Below the pieces are notes generated by a model. The model ran no database searches. It saw nothing but the letters and a program-made list of their open reading frames with translations, and was not told the origin of the DNA. From assembly GCA_029891385.1 (NCBI GenBank), contig CM057233.1:26086150-26150149 (forward strand): a DNA stretch of 64,000 bases. Direction: 5' to 3'. Both the position numbers and the translations under genes were made by a program. Below, one piece after another: positions 11,548 through 23,444 of this stretch. The first letter of the stretch is position 1. Each line of letters opens with the position of its first letter. The stretch comes from Erythroxylum novogranatense. Its lineage: Eukaryota; Streptophyta; Magnoliopsida; Malpighiales; Erythroxylaceae.

Positions 11548-12590
11548 AACTCTCCTACACTTAAGTAATTGCTTATCCTTAAACAAACCAATTTAATAAT
11601 TCCATATCAAATAGAAAATAATCCCAAAAAAGTGCTAAATTAATCAAATATACCAATCAAGATTTTCCATTACTCATCCAATCACACAGACCATCAAAAT
11701 CCTATGCAACTAATTATTTATATCAATTCATAATTCACCTTATGATCTTTCAAGATTCACCAAATAAAAAAAATTCAATTCCATGCACAAAATGAGCACA
11801 CAAAAGAAAAAATGTATCACCTTCTAAACATTTTCACATCTCTTATTAATAAGACATAAAATCAAACAAAATAAGAGCATTAGGAGGTTGTTTGAAAAGT
11901 CTCCTAGCCTTTTTATGTGAGAGTCAATATCATGTCATGAATTCCCCTAATTATTTAACTAGATCACTATCTTAAATGGCTACTAAGACCACTCTATAAC
12001 TTCAAACTGTTTTGCTTAGTTTAAAGCTAGCGGAATGAACTTATTTACGCTCATTTATTCAAATTTTCTTTTTATATGGGATAATAAAAATGCTCAAAAC
12101 AAGTCACAATTACTTGATGCATGTACATTTTATGCAAAGAATCTTATAATGCTTATCAAGGATTCATTCTCCAAATAATCTCCATTAAAATGCTTCTAAA
12201 GGTAAAGACAAAATTTTAAAAATTATTTTATATTGAGAATTTTAAGACAAAAATTGATAAGCTTGAGCATGGTATATAATCATAATCCTATAGTGAAAAA
12301 TATATTCCTTAATATTTTAAACATATAAGACTATAATAAAAAGTAATGAAAGGGAAAAATTTATAATAGAGGACTTGAACTTTCCTAATTTGAGACCTGT
12401 GACTCGAGTCTGGGTGAAATTTCTTAGCATTGATACTTCCATTAAAGTGTGGTTTAGAATTTTAAAGAGGCATGCGGATAATTTTAACTTAAAAGGAAAA
12501 AGAGTACAAAAAAATGTACATAGATAATTTAGATTTAAGAGTAATAGCAAAAATAGACAAGAAAAGTACAAAATCAACTTAATCCTATGG
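11548..12590 (-). other. Polypurine tract and 3' untranslated region of element C
   Basis: No gene. The minus strand starts the LTR with a degenerate polypurine tract (AGTGTAGGAGAGTT, 11548-11561). The rest is AT-rich and corresponds in position to 20907-21890 of the intact element. Confidence 0.45.
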
Positions 12591-14434
12591 AGGAGTTGGA
12601 AGTACTAGTGGTGGCGCATAAGATAATATCACCCATGATTCCTCTAGGTCATCAAAATTTATCATGTCCACTAAGCTCCTTATAGATGACTAAGTGGCCT
12701 CTATTTGTGTATCATCCTAATCATATATGGCCCTATCAACAATCGCTAGGATAGTGCTCTCCTCTGGCTATCTAATTTTTACATCTCGTCTCCTCCTCTC
12801 TAGCTAGCTCTTCCGGCTCTTCATCATCGATATCACGCTTACCACACTGGTTCTTTTCCTTCTTATGCATGGTTGGCTCTTTAAGCCTAGTGGGTCACAA
12901 TATAAAGGTAGGATCTCTACTCCAAGATGGTACGTTATCTTCACCATGGTGTCACCCAGGGTTGTTACTATCATTTTATAGACCCTAGGCGAAATAAAAA
13001 AAAAGACTCCAATAAATCGACAATATACTTAAGTTTATATATTTGTATGAAACATAAATGACTCAATTTATAAGTTTACATAATCAACTAAATATTAGAT
13101 GATCATAAATTTAATGAATTTATTAATTTATTTATTGCTTCTTTTTGGGATTCTATTAACTGTGCTACTTCTTTTTTTTTCTTCATTTTTTCACTTCCAG
13201 ATAAATGCTTTTTAGGCAACATAATATAAACTAATTATAACACAGTTGGTAAAAAAAAACAAAAGCACCTGGATAGAATTAGAAGAAGTATGCAGGCACA
13301 ACCAAACTCTAACAATTTCACAATATATTACAAAGATATATAAATGGTATTATATCTGTGATGAGGAAAAAATAAATAGTAAAATTTAATATCTAATATT
13401 AAAATAAAAATAAAGAGCAAAAATATTAAAAATTATAAACTTTACCTTTAAATTATACTCAAAACTCAAAAGACAGAATCGTAAAATCTTTTATTGCTAA
13501 TTTTTAGATAGAGTATTTTAAATGCATATATTGATGACAATAAAAAAAATTAGAAAGTAAAAATACACTTTAATATTTCATGATTATTTATAAACATGAA
13601 GATCACAACATTAACTTATAAGTTTTAAATTCTAACGTTATCATTTAAAGATAACATTAACATCATTAATGTTGTGATCCTCGTGTTGGCGCATAGTAGA
13701 CTGCAGAGGAGAGTCGTTATAAGACATTAACAAAGCCGATTAAATAAACTTTATAGTGTCTAAGTGGAGAGGAGCAGGGCCCCCTCTCAATCATGGGCTC
13801 TGGGCAGGGGCCAGCATTGGTGTCACCTAGCTAGTGTAATCACTGATCCATGTATAAAGATGTGTACGGTTAGACACTGGCGTAGTGCTTGCTGGTAGAG
13901 GTGGAGATGGCACACGTTTTTCTCTTATATTCTGGTTCTCTTAGGTGGGGCCTCCTCTGCTACTCATGATGGGGCACCAACATGCACGAAGTGCTATCCT
14001 TTCCCATCCATCTAGAGCTTCACAATCAGTCTGGCCTGTAGACTATCCATCGTAAGGGGCGTAGGAGTGGATGCTACTATAAGATCCAAAGTCATTCACT
14101 AGCATTCTTAGCCCTCCAATTAGTCTTGTAAGGAATAAACCATCGCTAATGATCATAAAGTTGGCTTAGTACATATATTTGTAGGCCAACTGGTTCAACG
14201 CAATCCTAAAGTTGATCCTCTTCCTTCAAGATATATGGTAGATGAGGAAGACGCTCCCTTCTCGCATAAAGTTAATGCAGTAAGAGCATGTGAATGTACC
14301 ACATCATTAGGAATCAAAATCATGAAGCCTTTGATTTTGTGGGATGACATTAATGTATAGTGGCGATTGATCATTAGTAGTTCCTCAAGTCGGCATTTGG
14401 CTAGTCCCAGTGTAAAGAGATCCTACTAAGTGGT
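12590..14434 (-). pseudogene. Env-like ORF of element C, middle and C-terminal part
   Basis: Third ORF of Athila-type elements, downstream of pol; its function is unknown. Minus-strand reading of 14434-13828: a block near 14290-14000 (SVFLIYH, then ALNQLAYKYM, then ISDGLFLTRLIGGL) lines up with KLFFLYAM, FLAAQF and ISIGGLITLIALTLG of the intact env-like ORF (21891-23221). After the hAT at 12957-13819 it continues to a proline-rich end (APPLVLPTPP) near 12590, comparable to the PPPPPSSP end of the intact copy. Frames are broken many times. Confidence 0.55.
12957..13819 (-). mobile_element. Non-autonomous hAT element, internally deleted (863 bp)
   Basis: Flanked by a perfect 8-bp duplication GTGTCACC (12949-12956 and 13820-13827). 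It starts CAGGGTTGTTACT; the other end, reversed, starts CAATGCTGGCCCC, giving degenerate hAT terminal inverted repeats. The first ~165 bases resemble the 3' end of the hAT at 15112-19577 read in reverse (shared CGACAATATA, GACTCAATTTATAAG-type and ATTAGATGATCATAA-type blocks). From about 13120 on it resembles the 5' leader of that element. Thus it is a deletion derivative of the same family, in opposite orientation, without a transposase. Confidence 0.8.
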
Positions 14435-14449
14435 AAAGGTTTGCGTAAG

Positions 14450-15097
14450 CAACACTCTCATTTTCTCGATTACAGATCAGCTTTGACGGTCTACTGAGAG
14501 GCAAAGCCGAGCGGGCACAGGTCCCTCCTCGACACCGGCAACTCATTGGGTGGCGCACACTGTCTCCGGATTGGGTGAAGCTCAACACAGACGGAGCTTG
14601 TAACTGTTCCCAACGCTCAACTACGGCAGGGGATCTTTTACACGACTGAGATGGCAACTGGCTTGGGGGTTTTGTTCAAAATCTCGGTTGGTGTGTGTCG
14701 TTGACTGCTGAACTTTGGGACATTTATACCAGGCTGTCGTTCGCTTAGGACTGGGGCTTTCACCAAATAGAATTAGAGCTGGATTCTTTGACAGCGTACC
14801 ATCTTATTTCTTCAACGGCGATTCGTTCTCAGGCTTCCCACCCTATTGTCACCGGTATTCACGAATTACTTATCTTGAATTGGTGCATTGTTCATCATCG
14901 CATTTCTGAGAGAAGAACGGATGTGCTTGATTAATGGCCACCCATGCAATTCCTTCGACTGTGGGCCTTACTGTTTTTAATTTTACACCTATTGAGTACT
15001 ACTGTATCCTCTTAGAGGATACATTGAGGCTCTACTTCTCCAGACTCGTGTTGTAGTTTTTCCCGTATTCTCCCTTTAATCCAAAAAAAAAAAAAAA
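14450..15097 (+). mobile_element. 5'-truncated LINE C with RNase H domain and poly-A tail
   Basis: Bounded by a 15-bp duplication AAAGGTTTGCGTAAG (14435-14449 and 15095-15109; the first three A overlap the tail) and a 15-base A run (15083-15097). The body reads as the C-terminal RNase H domain of a plant L1 ORF2: SPDWVKLNTDGAC near 14560, a D-G-N-W-L-G-G-F block, AELWDIYTRLSFAWDWGF, ELELDSLTA, and, after a frameshift, a LMATHAIPSTVGLTVF tail. One CGA-to-TGA-type stop is visible at the R-D-x-D-G block. It is more GC-rich than its surroundings and has clean ends, so it is a fairly young insertion. Confidence 0.85.
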
Positions 15098-15180
15098 GGT
15101 TTGCGTAAGTACAGCCAGCCCTGCCCAGCGGCTCACCACTCTTAGTTTAGTAACCTTCCAACTTTATTTTGGTTGATGAA

Positions 15181-15377
15181 GAGCATTAAATGCTAATTAA
15201 TAGCTGCAGCGGAGGAACCAAATAATTTTGAGTGGAGATTATGAAAATTACATAATTTTTTTAGGTTTAAACTAATCCTTTTAGTTTCCAAACGCTAACT
15301 CTTTTTTAAATGGTAAAGAGCATTAATTGCTAATTAATGGTTGCTTAGAAGGAACAAAACAATTTTGGGTGGAGATT
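15181..15377 (+). repeat. Pair of 60-bp direct repeats in hAT leader
   Basis: 15181-15240 and 15318-15377 are imperfect copies: both start GAGCATTAA, share GCTAATTAAT, and end with TGGAGATT. They lie near the 5' end of the hAT, where transposase-binding subterminal repeats often occur. A role in transposase binding is only a suggestion. Confidence 0.55.
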
Positions 15378-17089
15378 AACATTAACATTTTGCTTCTTAT
15401 ACTTATAAATTCATTTGAAGCATGTTATACTTTAAATTTTTATGTCCGTTAACATGTAAATCTAAGTTACTTCAATTCAAAATTTACAGCAAAGGATTTT
15501 TACTATTCTTACTTTTAAGTTCTAAATGATAATTTAAAGGTAAAGTTTTAAAATTTTTTAATGTATTTTTAGCTTACTAAATATTTGAATATATTATAAT
15601 TAATTTATAATTTGTCATTTACGTGGGTACTAATTAGCATTTTAAATTATAACATTAATATCAAATAATATTGTGTTTATTTGTATTTCTCCTTTTTATT
15701 TTTAGATTATTTATTATTTATAAAATATAATTAAACATTAATAAAATTTAATTTTTGTAATTGTAATTTTCATTATACTTAGCCACAATTATCATAATAA
15801 TTATTAGATTTGTGCTGTTGTACAGAGTTCACATAGGTTTAGTAATAATATGACTAAAGTCAAATTTGAGGATTTATAAGTTAATGTATGAATAATTAAT
15901 AATATAGTAATTAAAATGTAAATAATATGCTTAATTATTAGAATAATAGTGTAAAAGTTCAGTACATAAAGATAAAAATAGAAAATAGAAGAAGTATTGA
16001 AATAATATTTAAGATTTTTGAGAACGTGATTTAAGGAGTTCTTTTCTATAAATGTTTTCACATAGACTATACTTGTGCCCTTTTGTAAGTTAAAATTGTA
16101 ATCCTACCATGTTGATCATTTTCAATGTAATAAAACAAGCATCATTTTTTATGGCCAGATATAATATATTAATATTTATTTTTGACAGTGACATAATTTA
16201 AAAATTTCTTTATTTGAAAATTAAATAATACCATAAATAGTTAATAATACTAAATTTATTATTATGTTAATTCCTATAAAAGAAATTTTATTACATAAAA
16301 TTAATAAAATATTATAAATTTATTTGATAAATAAATAATACTATAAATAGTTGATATGATAGACTTCATTTACCATATGTTAATTACCATAAAAACTTTT
16401 ATTACTTAAAATTTAATAAAATGTATTAATAATTTTGTTACTTAAAATTTAACAAAATTATTAATAATTTAGACCTTTATCTAGTTGCTTGACAAAATAA
16501 TATTCAATCATTTCTACAACTTACAAAATAGGATAATATTTGGCTTGGCAAACTTAGAATAGTTAAAAGTCATAATAGTTAATAAATTATAATACAATTT
16601 GCTCCTTATATGTTAATTTCTTAATTTTAGAAATTAGTGTTTCTCTATCATTAAAATTTGCTCTTTATTTTTCCTCTATCACGGATATAATACAATTAAT
16701 ATATTATTGTGATATATTATCAAGTTATTGGTGTTTTATTGTTCTTGCATACTTCTTCCAACTCCATACTAGTATTTTTGTTCTTTTCTAGTTCAATTGT
16801 GTTATAATTGGTTTATATTATGTTGTCTAAAAAGCATTTGTTTAGATAAGAAAAGGAAAAGAAAAGCAAACAAGTAGAATAGTTAATAAATTCTAAAAAG
16901 AAGCAATTAATAAATTTATTAAAAGAGTAAGCTCTTCAGTGAGAATCATGAGAAATTAGGTAAAGGTATTTTTGAATAACATAAAGAAAATTTAAGTGAT
17001 GAGATTCATAATCACGAGTATATTAGAAATTTGAACAAGCATGATCATGTATCAAATGCATTTACTTTAGAAAATTAAAGGCAGATGAG

Positions 17090-19245
17090 CAAGTAAGCCC
17101 TATATTGGATATTTATAATCCTAAAAATTGGGATAATCTTGATAATAAAACAAGGAACATTTTAGTTGAGAAATGGCCTGTAAGAGAATTGAATCTTGTG
17201 ATTTCTTTAGACAATACCTCTCGATATTTATCATATTCTTATTATTATAGAAATTTAAGTAATTGAGAGTTTAGCGATAGAAAATGGTTAGTTTATTCTA
17301 TAGATAAAGTATATTGTTTTTAATGTAAGTTGTTCAAATCTTATAGCAAACAAAGTGCATTAGGAAATGATGGATTTAGATATTGGAAGCATCTTAGTGA
17401 GAGACTCAAAGAACATGATAATTACATTGCGCATATGACTAATATGAGAACTTGGAATGAATTAAGAGTAAGATTGAGCAAAAATCAAATAGTTGATAAT
17501 GATTTGCAATAGGAAATTATAAAGGGGAAAGAACGTTGGAGACAAGTTTTGATAATAATAGTTTCCATTGTGAAATATCTTACTAAATATAATTTGGCTT
17601 TTCGAAGATCCAATGAGAAACTTTACCAAGATAATAATGGTAATATTTTAGGGTTGATTGAGACAGTTGTTGGATTTGATGTAATATTGCGAGATCATGT
17701 TAGACGTATTCAAAATCATGAAGTTCATCATCATTATCTCGGTCACAAAATTCAAACTAAGTTGATTTCTTTGTTGACTCATAGTGTTAGAAGTTCTATC
17801 ATATGGATCATTAAAGAGGCGAAATACTTTTCTATTATTCTTAATTATACCCAGATTTGAGTCATCAAGAGCAAATGGGTTTGTTAGAATGATGTGTGAA
17901 TATGTCAAATAAAAAAATAAAAATAGATGAGTACTTTTTAGAGTTCTTAAAAGTAGATGACATATATTGATTGGGAATTTTCAATGAATTATTGAATGCA
18001 TTTAAGTCTCTTGATCTTAATGTCTATAAAATGAGGGGTTAAGATTATGACAATAGTTCTAATATGAAGGGAAAACACCAAGGGGTTAAAAAAAATTACT
18101 TGAAATAAATTTGAGAGCATTATATATTCCATGTGCTTGTCATAATCTCAATCTTACTTTTAGTGATATGGCAAATTCTTGTGTTAAAGTTGTTTTATTT
18201 TTTGAAGTTGTGCAACATATATATGCATTATTTTCAAGTTCTCCTAAAAGGTGGAAGGTTTGACTTGATAATATTTTAGGCTTAACCATGAAATCATTGT
18301 CTAATACTAGTTGGGAAAGTAGAATAAAAGGTGTTAAAGCTATTAGATTTTAAGCTCGTCACATAAGATTGGCTTTGATGAAATTATCTAGATCTTGTGA
18401 TAATGCTAAGTCAAACAGTGAAGCGGAAAGTTTGGTTAACGTACTTGAAAGTTTTGATTTTTTACTTGGTATAATTATTTGGTATGATATTTTATTCATT
18501 ATTAATATGGTGAGTAAAAAGTTGAAGTCTAAATCTATATGCATTAACGCTACCATAAAGCAATTAGAAGGTGTGATGATATTTTTGAATATTGCCAAAA
18601 GTCTTACATATTAGATGAATATAGAGCCTACATTTCCAACTAGACGTTGTATTATTAGGAAAAGACAATTTGATAAAATTGATGAAGATGGAGAAATACA
18701 ATCAACTGAGGATTCTTTCAGAATTAATTACTTTCTAGTTGTTATGGATATAACAATTACTTCATTTAAGAATAGATTTAAACAATTAACGACATTTGAA
18801 AACATTTTTTATTCTTATTTCACTCAAAGAAGTTAAGGTTGTTGGATGATAACCAATTAAGAGAATGCCACACTAATTTTACAGCAACTTTTTCTCATCA
18901 TAATGTGTTGAATATGGATTTAGATGATTTTTTCTGAATTAAAAGTGTTGTAAATGACTTTGCCAAATGAGTTAATGTCATTAGTTGAAATTTTAGAATT
19001 TGTTAAAGTTGCAAATTGTTATCTAAATGTGTCAAGTGCTTATCAAATTTTATTGACTATAACTATGACTGTAGCATCAGTTGAGAGAAAATTTTCAAAG
19101 TTAAAATGATTGAATACTTACTTGTGGTCATCAATGTCACAAGAAAGTTTCAATGGTTTAGCTATTTTATGTATCAAGAAGGATATGCTGTGTATATTAA
19201 TCTTGATAATATTATTAATGATTTTTCATCTAGAAATGCATGAAG
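17090..19245 (+). pseudogene. hAT transposase pseudogene, TTF-type zinc finger and dimerisation domain
   Basis: Cut-and-paste transposase related to plant zinc finger MYM-type protein 1-like genes. Plus-strand motifs in order: ILDIYNPKNWDNLDNKTR and ILVEKWPVRE (about 17100-17190), SDRKWLVYS and VYCF followed by CKLF of the TTF zinc finger (about 17270-17335), [77 protein letters not shown]. Near 19030-19200 the hAT C-terminal dimerisation block reads ILLTITMTVASVERKFSKLK, then SMSQESFNGLAIL. Many stops and frameshifts break it; the middle (17860-18360) is the worst. It is not functional. Confidence 0.8.
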
Positions 19246-19585
19246 AAATTTTTTTCATAAATCATGATCATCTGTATATTTGTTAGTATAATTCTCTTAG
19301 TGTTTTGTAGTCTAATATTGTTATTCGATTGCTAATATTATTATTTTGTTGTTACTGCTACTATTTTTAGTGATTTTATTATTACCGACATTTGTAAGAT
19401 ATTATTACGATGTTATGATCATTTAATATTTTGTAGAGTATGTGGACTTGTAAATTGAGCCACTTATGTATGGATATTAAATTTTAATAAATAAAAATAC
19501 GCTTTTAATATTTACATTTTTATATATTGTCGATTTATATTTTGCCTAGGGCCTATAACACGTTAGGAACGGCCCTGCGTATGCG

Positions 19586-19691
19586 TCACTGAATATAAGC
19601 TAGTATAGACCTTGAACTAATTATAACTAAGTCTATGTCCACGCCTCCCTGTCAGAACTTGAGGATGGAATCATCCTCGTATGACACCTTA
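19586..19691 (-). pseudogene. Env-like ORF of element C, short piece between hAT and Athila
   Basis: About 105 bases between the 3' end of the hAT and the GTATC duplication of the Athila-like element. On the minus strand the frame runs on from the piece at 37219 when one GTATC copy is counted once. It reads SYEDDSILKF, a stop, then GGVDIDLVI, fitting the segment of the intact env-like ORF after LTLKFFSTISV. Confidence 0.5.
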
Positions 19692-19696
19692 GTATC

Positions 19697-20906
19697 TGAT
19701 AGGCTCTGCAAGTGCACAGGTTTAGTTGTAGCAACCAAGTGTCGATCTTCAAGGACTAGGTCAAATTACTAAATTCACTCTTCTCAAATTTGCTAAGCAT
19801 TCAGTTAAGAAAGTTATGTTATTAAGGAAATTGCAATGTACGATAAATAGAATTTTCACTAATATTCTAGGAACTCATTCCAACGAAGAAATCATGTACT
19901 TCCTTATGAAATAAATCGCCAATCTGGTACATTAGCTAACTGTTGTCAATCAATTCTTTCGAAGTAATCAACATGTTGACTTCAATTTTTAAACCAATTT
20001 CTTAGATTAAAAACCAAATTTAACCCAATTAACGCCTTTGGATTTTTCTCGTACTCCTAACGAAGAAATCTATTTCTAGATATTCATTCAATTAGATCTA
20101 ATCTAACATTTCAGATATTAAACATTACTTTTCAGTTCTTAGTTTAACACCACCCATATTTAATTCAGAACCCTAGATTAGACAGATCAGATCAATAATT
20201 GACGAAACGACTTTACTGAAATTTAATCAACATTGATCTAAAAAGAAATAAAGTCATAAGGTTTAATACACAATTTCTAAGCTGAAATAAATATCATAGA
20301 ATAAAGAAATTTAAAGGTCCATAACTGAGTTAGTCATAAACACTAAATGAACAATTAACATCAACATGAAGGATGAAATTAAAAATAGAAAAGGGAGGAA
20401 AAAGGAACTCCAATTTTGTCTTAGATCTTGATCTCTCAATCTCTAATGATCTTTATCGATCTCCGTTTCTCCTTCTCTCCTTCTCGATCTTCTTCTTTTT
20501 CTCTGGTTTCTTCTCCATTCAAAAACTGTCCTCCTCTCCTCCGTCTTTTCCCTCATATAATTTCCAAAACTGTCAAAATAACTGCCATACACGGACCGTG
20601 TAAAATTACACGGTCTGACCGTGTAACAATCGGATAAGTTGGGCGCATCGGCTTCGTATTACACGGGCCGTGTAAAATTACACGGTCTGACCGTATAACC
20701 TTCGGGACAATTGAGTGCCATTTGCTTCCATTTACACGGTCCATGTAAATTGACACGGTCTGACAGTGTAAATCTTTAAACCTGCGAAAAATCAACCAAA
20801 ACCCACAGCAGTACCAAATTCACCACAAACTAAAGAAATACTCAACAATTGATATAAAATCAATGACAAAATAGAACTGGAAAATAACAAAAATAACAAT
20901 ATATCA
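19697..20906 (-). repeat. 3' LTR of Athila-like element
   Basis: 1,210 bp, TGATAGG to ATATATCA, about 97% like the other LTR in the part compared. On the minus strand a TATA-like TTATATGAGG lies near 20553-20562, followed by a purine-rich stretch, a plausible transcription start region. 20585-20775 holds palindromic ACACGG repeats, upstream of the TATA-like site in U3. Confidence 0.92.
20585..20775. repeat. Palindromic ACACGG repeats in 3' LTR
   Basis: Three paired dyads of the type TACACGGACCGTGTA plus TTACACGGTCTGACCGTGTAA, in U3 relative to the minus-strand element. The half-sites can form short hairpins. Confidence 0.85.
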
Positions 20907-20920
20907 AACTCCCCTATGCT
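20907..20920 (-). promoter_or_regulatory. Polypurine tract
   Basis: The minus strand reads AGCATAGGGGAGTT directly before the 3' LTR and would prime plus-strand synthesis. A second copy of the same block (GCATAGGGGAGTT) lies near 21849-21861, close to the end of the env-like ORF, and could act as a second tract. Confidence 0.7.
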
Positions 20921-21890
20921 AAACATTTGCTTGTCCTCAAGCAAATTAAATTAAAGACACAAAAACACAGAAACACTTTGAACACCAATTTGAAACAAAC
21001 AAAATGCAACATGTGATTGGATCAATTATGAGCTTGAAAGAATGGTTCATCACTCACGAACTCTACTAAGTTTAGCTCAAAGGATCAATTAACATAATGA
21101 AAATAGTCAAAAAGTAGGATTGTCCCTCCACTGTTCCCTCTGTCTCAAAGGAGCGCTTGGTTACCAATTTATTAGACCATTTTCAAATTCCCCAGTAACA
21201 CACGCCTCAAAGGGGTACCTCGTTTGGTATTTCCCCAGTAGCATGCATCTCAAATAGGTAGCACAGACTAATGAGACCTTCAGTTGATCGAGTTATAAAA
21301 CGGCCCAAAAAGGGACTTAACTCTCCCAATTACTAGCTACTCCATACGTAAGCCACTTAAGGAGCACAAACGCCGTGCTGTTTATGCCGGCTAGAATTGG
21401 TAGACCAAAGGTGTGTGATTGCTCGGAAAATTTAAAACGGCCCAAAAAGGGAATATTCCCTTCTAATACTAACAACTCCATACATTCAAGAACTTAAGGG
21501 AAGATGGTGCCGTTCCACCAACTTCAGCTAATATTGGTGTTCACACAGGTTTTTTTTTTATTTAAAAAAATTTAAGGTAAGCAAATGATTCTCTAGTAAC
21601 AGAAAAGGAACAGCAACGGGGTTATCCATTAGGTAGATTAAGTTATGTATTTTCAATATGAAGGAGCTAAACTTAGTTATGATCGGGTGTCCACCATTTT
21701 CTACGAAGTTCACAGTTGATCTATGATAGTAACGAAAGGAAAATGCAGAAGACAGAATGTAACACATAATGCAACAGGAAGGAAACAAACATAAATAAAG
21801 CGACACAAGAAGAACAGAATTAAAGAACGAACTAAGTAACCTAACTAACTCCCCTATGCTAAAATTAAGCATTGACCTCAATGAAAACAA
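20921..21890 (-). other. 3' untranslated region of Athila-like element
   Basis: No ORF of note. It includes imperfect direct repeats near 21297-21380 and 21430-21500, both starting with AAAACGGCCCAAAAAGGGA and each containing an ACTCCATAC block. Confidence 0.6.
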
Positions 21891-23221
21891 TTATGGAGAA
21901 GATGGAGGAGGGGGAGGATTACCTGGGTTCGCTGAAGATTGACGCCAGAAGTTGAAAGCAGTTGACATTTCCTGAAAGGTAGCAGTTTGAGTTTCAACAA
22001 TGCACTGCAAGTTAGTCTGATTATTTTGAATGGTCGAAAGAGTATCCCCAAAATGTCGAAGATAATGGCTTTGATCCGTGACTAAGGCTCGAAGAGCGGA
22101 TTGTTCAGTTTGGATTGAAGAGAGCGTTTGATATAGAGTGCGAAGATCAAAATCGGAGGGGTCAGGTTGGGAGGAAGAAGAAGGCATGGATGTCGGTTGA
22201 GGGGGTGGAGGGTATGAAGATTGCAATGGTTCGAGATCAGTGCTGTCAACCATAGGCATCCAACCAATGTTGGATGGGTCACGAAGAGTCGTACGGGTTG
22301 GACAGGGTAAACGGAAAAGTACATGATTAGGGTACACCCAACAATGGTGTCCCCGTATGGATCGTCACATATGCATAGCTTCTAAGGCGGGGAAATCAAT
22401 GCGCTCAAAGCCCTGAACTAGAAAAACCGAATTGGCGAGAGGATCAAATCCTAAGGTCAAAGCAATCAGTGTAATTAAACCGCCGATAGAAATTTCTCCC
22501 GAAGTTTGAAGTGCGACACGTTAAAATTGGGCTGCTAGGAAAGAACCAGCATCAATGGGTGCACCACTATACATTGCATATAGGAAAAACAATTTAGGAG
22601 ATCGAACTACATTCGTGCTATCACCACGAGCAAAAATCCCACTAGAGAGAATGTGATGTGCATAACGAAAACAGGGGTTTTTAATGCTCGTGGCTTTCGA
22701 AGAACTTGGGGTATAACGTGAGCCATCAACAATTCGATACCAGAATGCAAGGCGGTCAAAATCAGGAGGCACTCGGCGATGAATAATATCTAAACCAGTG
22801 GGCAAAGCATAAATGGCATTGAATTCATCTAATGTCAAGGTATGTCTATGACCTATAAGCTGAAAACTAATCCTACCCGCTAGACAATTTCTCCCCTGAA
22901 TTACTTCGACTGAGATAGTGCTAAAAAATTTTAGGGTTAAATTCGAATATGTGGAGCATCGCACATCTAGAAAGGACCGCAATCCAATTGAATCAAACAA
23001 CCTATACACATCATCTAATAAATCTAGGTCAGTCAATGTGTCTTCATCGTAGTAACTAGTGGCCACCAATGCCCAAGATTTTAAGGAAGCATAACGAGCA
23101 CATTCATCACTATCTGTTAATTGAAAGGATTGGAATTACCTATTGGACAAGAAACACGAGATGATGGTGCGGAGGTGGAGCTGGAAGCGCCGAGTGCCAA
23201 GCGATTCCTCTTTGAACCCAT
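21891..23221 (-). pseudogene. Env-like ORF of Athila-like element
   Basis: About 440 codons downstream of pol, the position of the env-like gene of Athila elements; its role is unproven. Start ATG at 23219-23221 (MGSKRNRLALG). A frameshift near 23125-23145 joins it to the main frame, which runs to 21891 with two in-frame stops (22521, TAA; 22365, TGA, of CGA-to-TGA type). Central motifs are LTLDEFNAIYALPTGLD, FFLYAMYSGAPIDAG and GEISIGGLITLIALTLG, typical of the ORF called ATHILA ORF-1 or plant transposon protein. The C-terminal part is Ser/Pro-rich, then helical and Gln-rich, ending in PPPPPSSP. I see no clear signal peptide. A pyrimidine-rich leader lies directly upstream. Confidence 0.75.
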
Positions 23222-23444
23222 CGACGAAAATAGAGGGAAGTAGAAAGATGAGGAAAATAGGTGGGAGAAAGGAAAGAAAGTGATAAGGAAGGGGAGAGTT
23301 GTCGAAAAAACAATAGGAGGAAGATTGAAAGTTGGGAAGAGTTGTGAGAGAATCGGGATTTAGGGATAAGAGAAAGAAAGAAAGAAAGAGGGCAAACAAA
23401 TTAGGGATTTAGGGAAGATCTGGCACGAAATAGGTAGTGGAAAC

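Larger units (their letters stand above)
15112..19577 (+). mobile_element. hAT element, ZMYM1-like class, about 4.5 kb
   Basis: Its 5' end reads CAGCCAGCCCTGCCCAG, matching the reversed end of the small hAT (CAATGCTGGCCCCTGCCCAG). Its 3' end reads GGAACGGCCCTG, the reverse of CAGGGCCGTTCC. The flanking 8-mers CGTAAGTA (15104-15111) and CGTATGCG (19578-19585) agree at 5 of 8 positions, a plausibly decayed duplication. 15112-17089 is an AT-rich leader, followed by a decayed transposase (17090-19245) and about 330 bases of 3' AT-rich sequence. It sits inside the env-like ORF of element C. Confidence 0.75.

Noticed and set aside
14385..14657. 90-codon minus-strand frame across 14450
   Set aside because: It crosses the LINE insertion boundary and is antisense to the RNase H domain.
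18359..18614. Two overlapping 80-codon frames on opposite strands
   Set aside because: The plus-strand one is part of the hAT transposase remnant; the other is its antisense shadow.
20373..20637. Open frames on the plus strand in the 3' LTR, repeated at 36687-36950 in the 5' LTR
   Set aside because: They recur because the LTRs are copies, run antisense to the element, and overlap a pyrimidine-rich stretch that gives Ser/Phe/Leu-rich frames. The two copies diverge in frame.
22521..23069. Env-like block as a stand-alone 182-codon gene
   Set aside because: The start is not ATG, and the frame continues on both sides apart from stops and one frameshift, so it is part of 21891-23221.
23136..23399. 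87-codon minus-strand frame, hydrophobic, possible signal peptide of the env-like protein
   Set aside because: It is in another frame than the env-like ORF and lies over a pyrimidine-rich leader, which yields Phe/Leu/Ser runs by composition.
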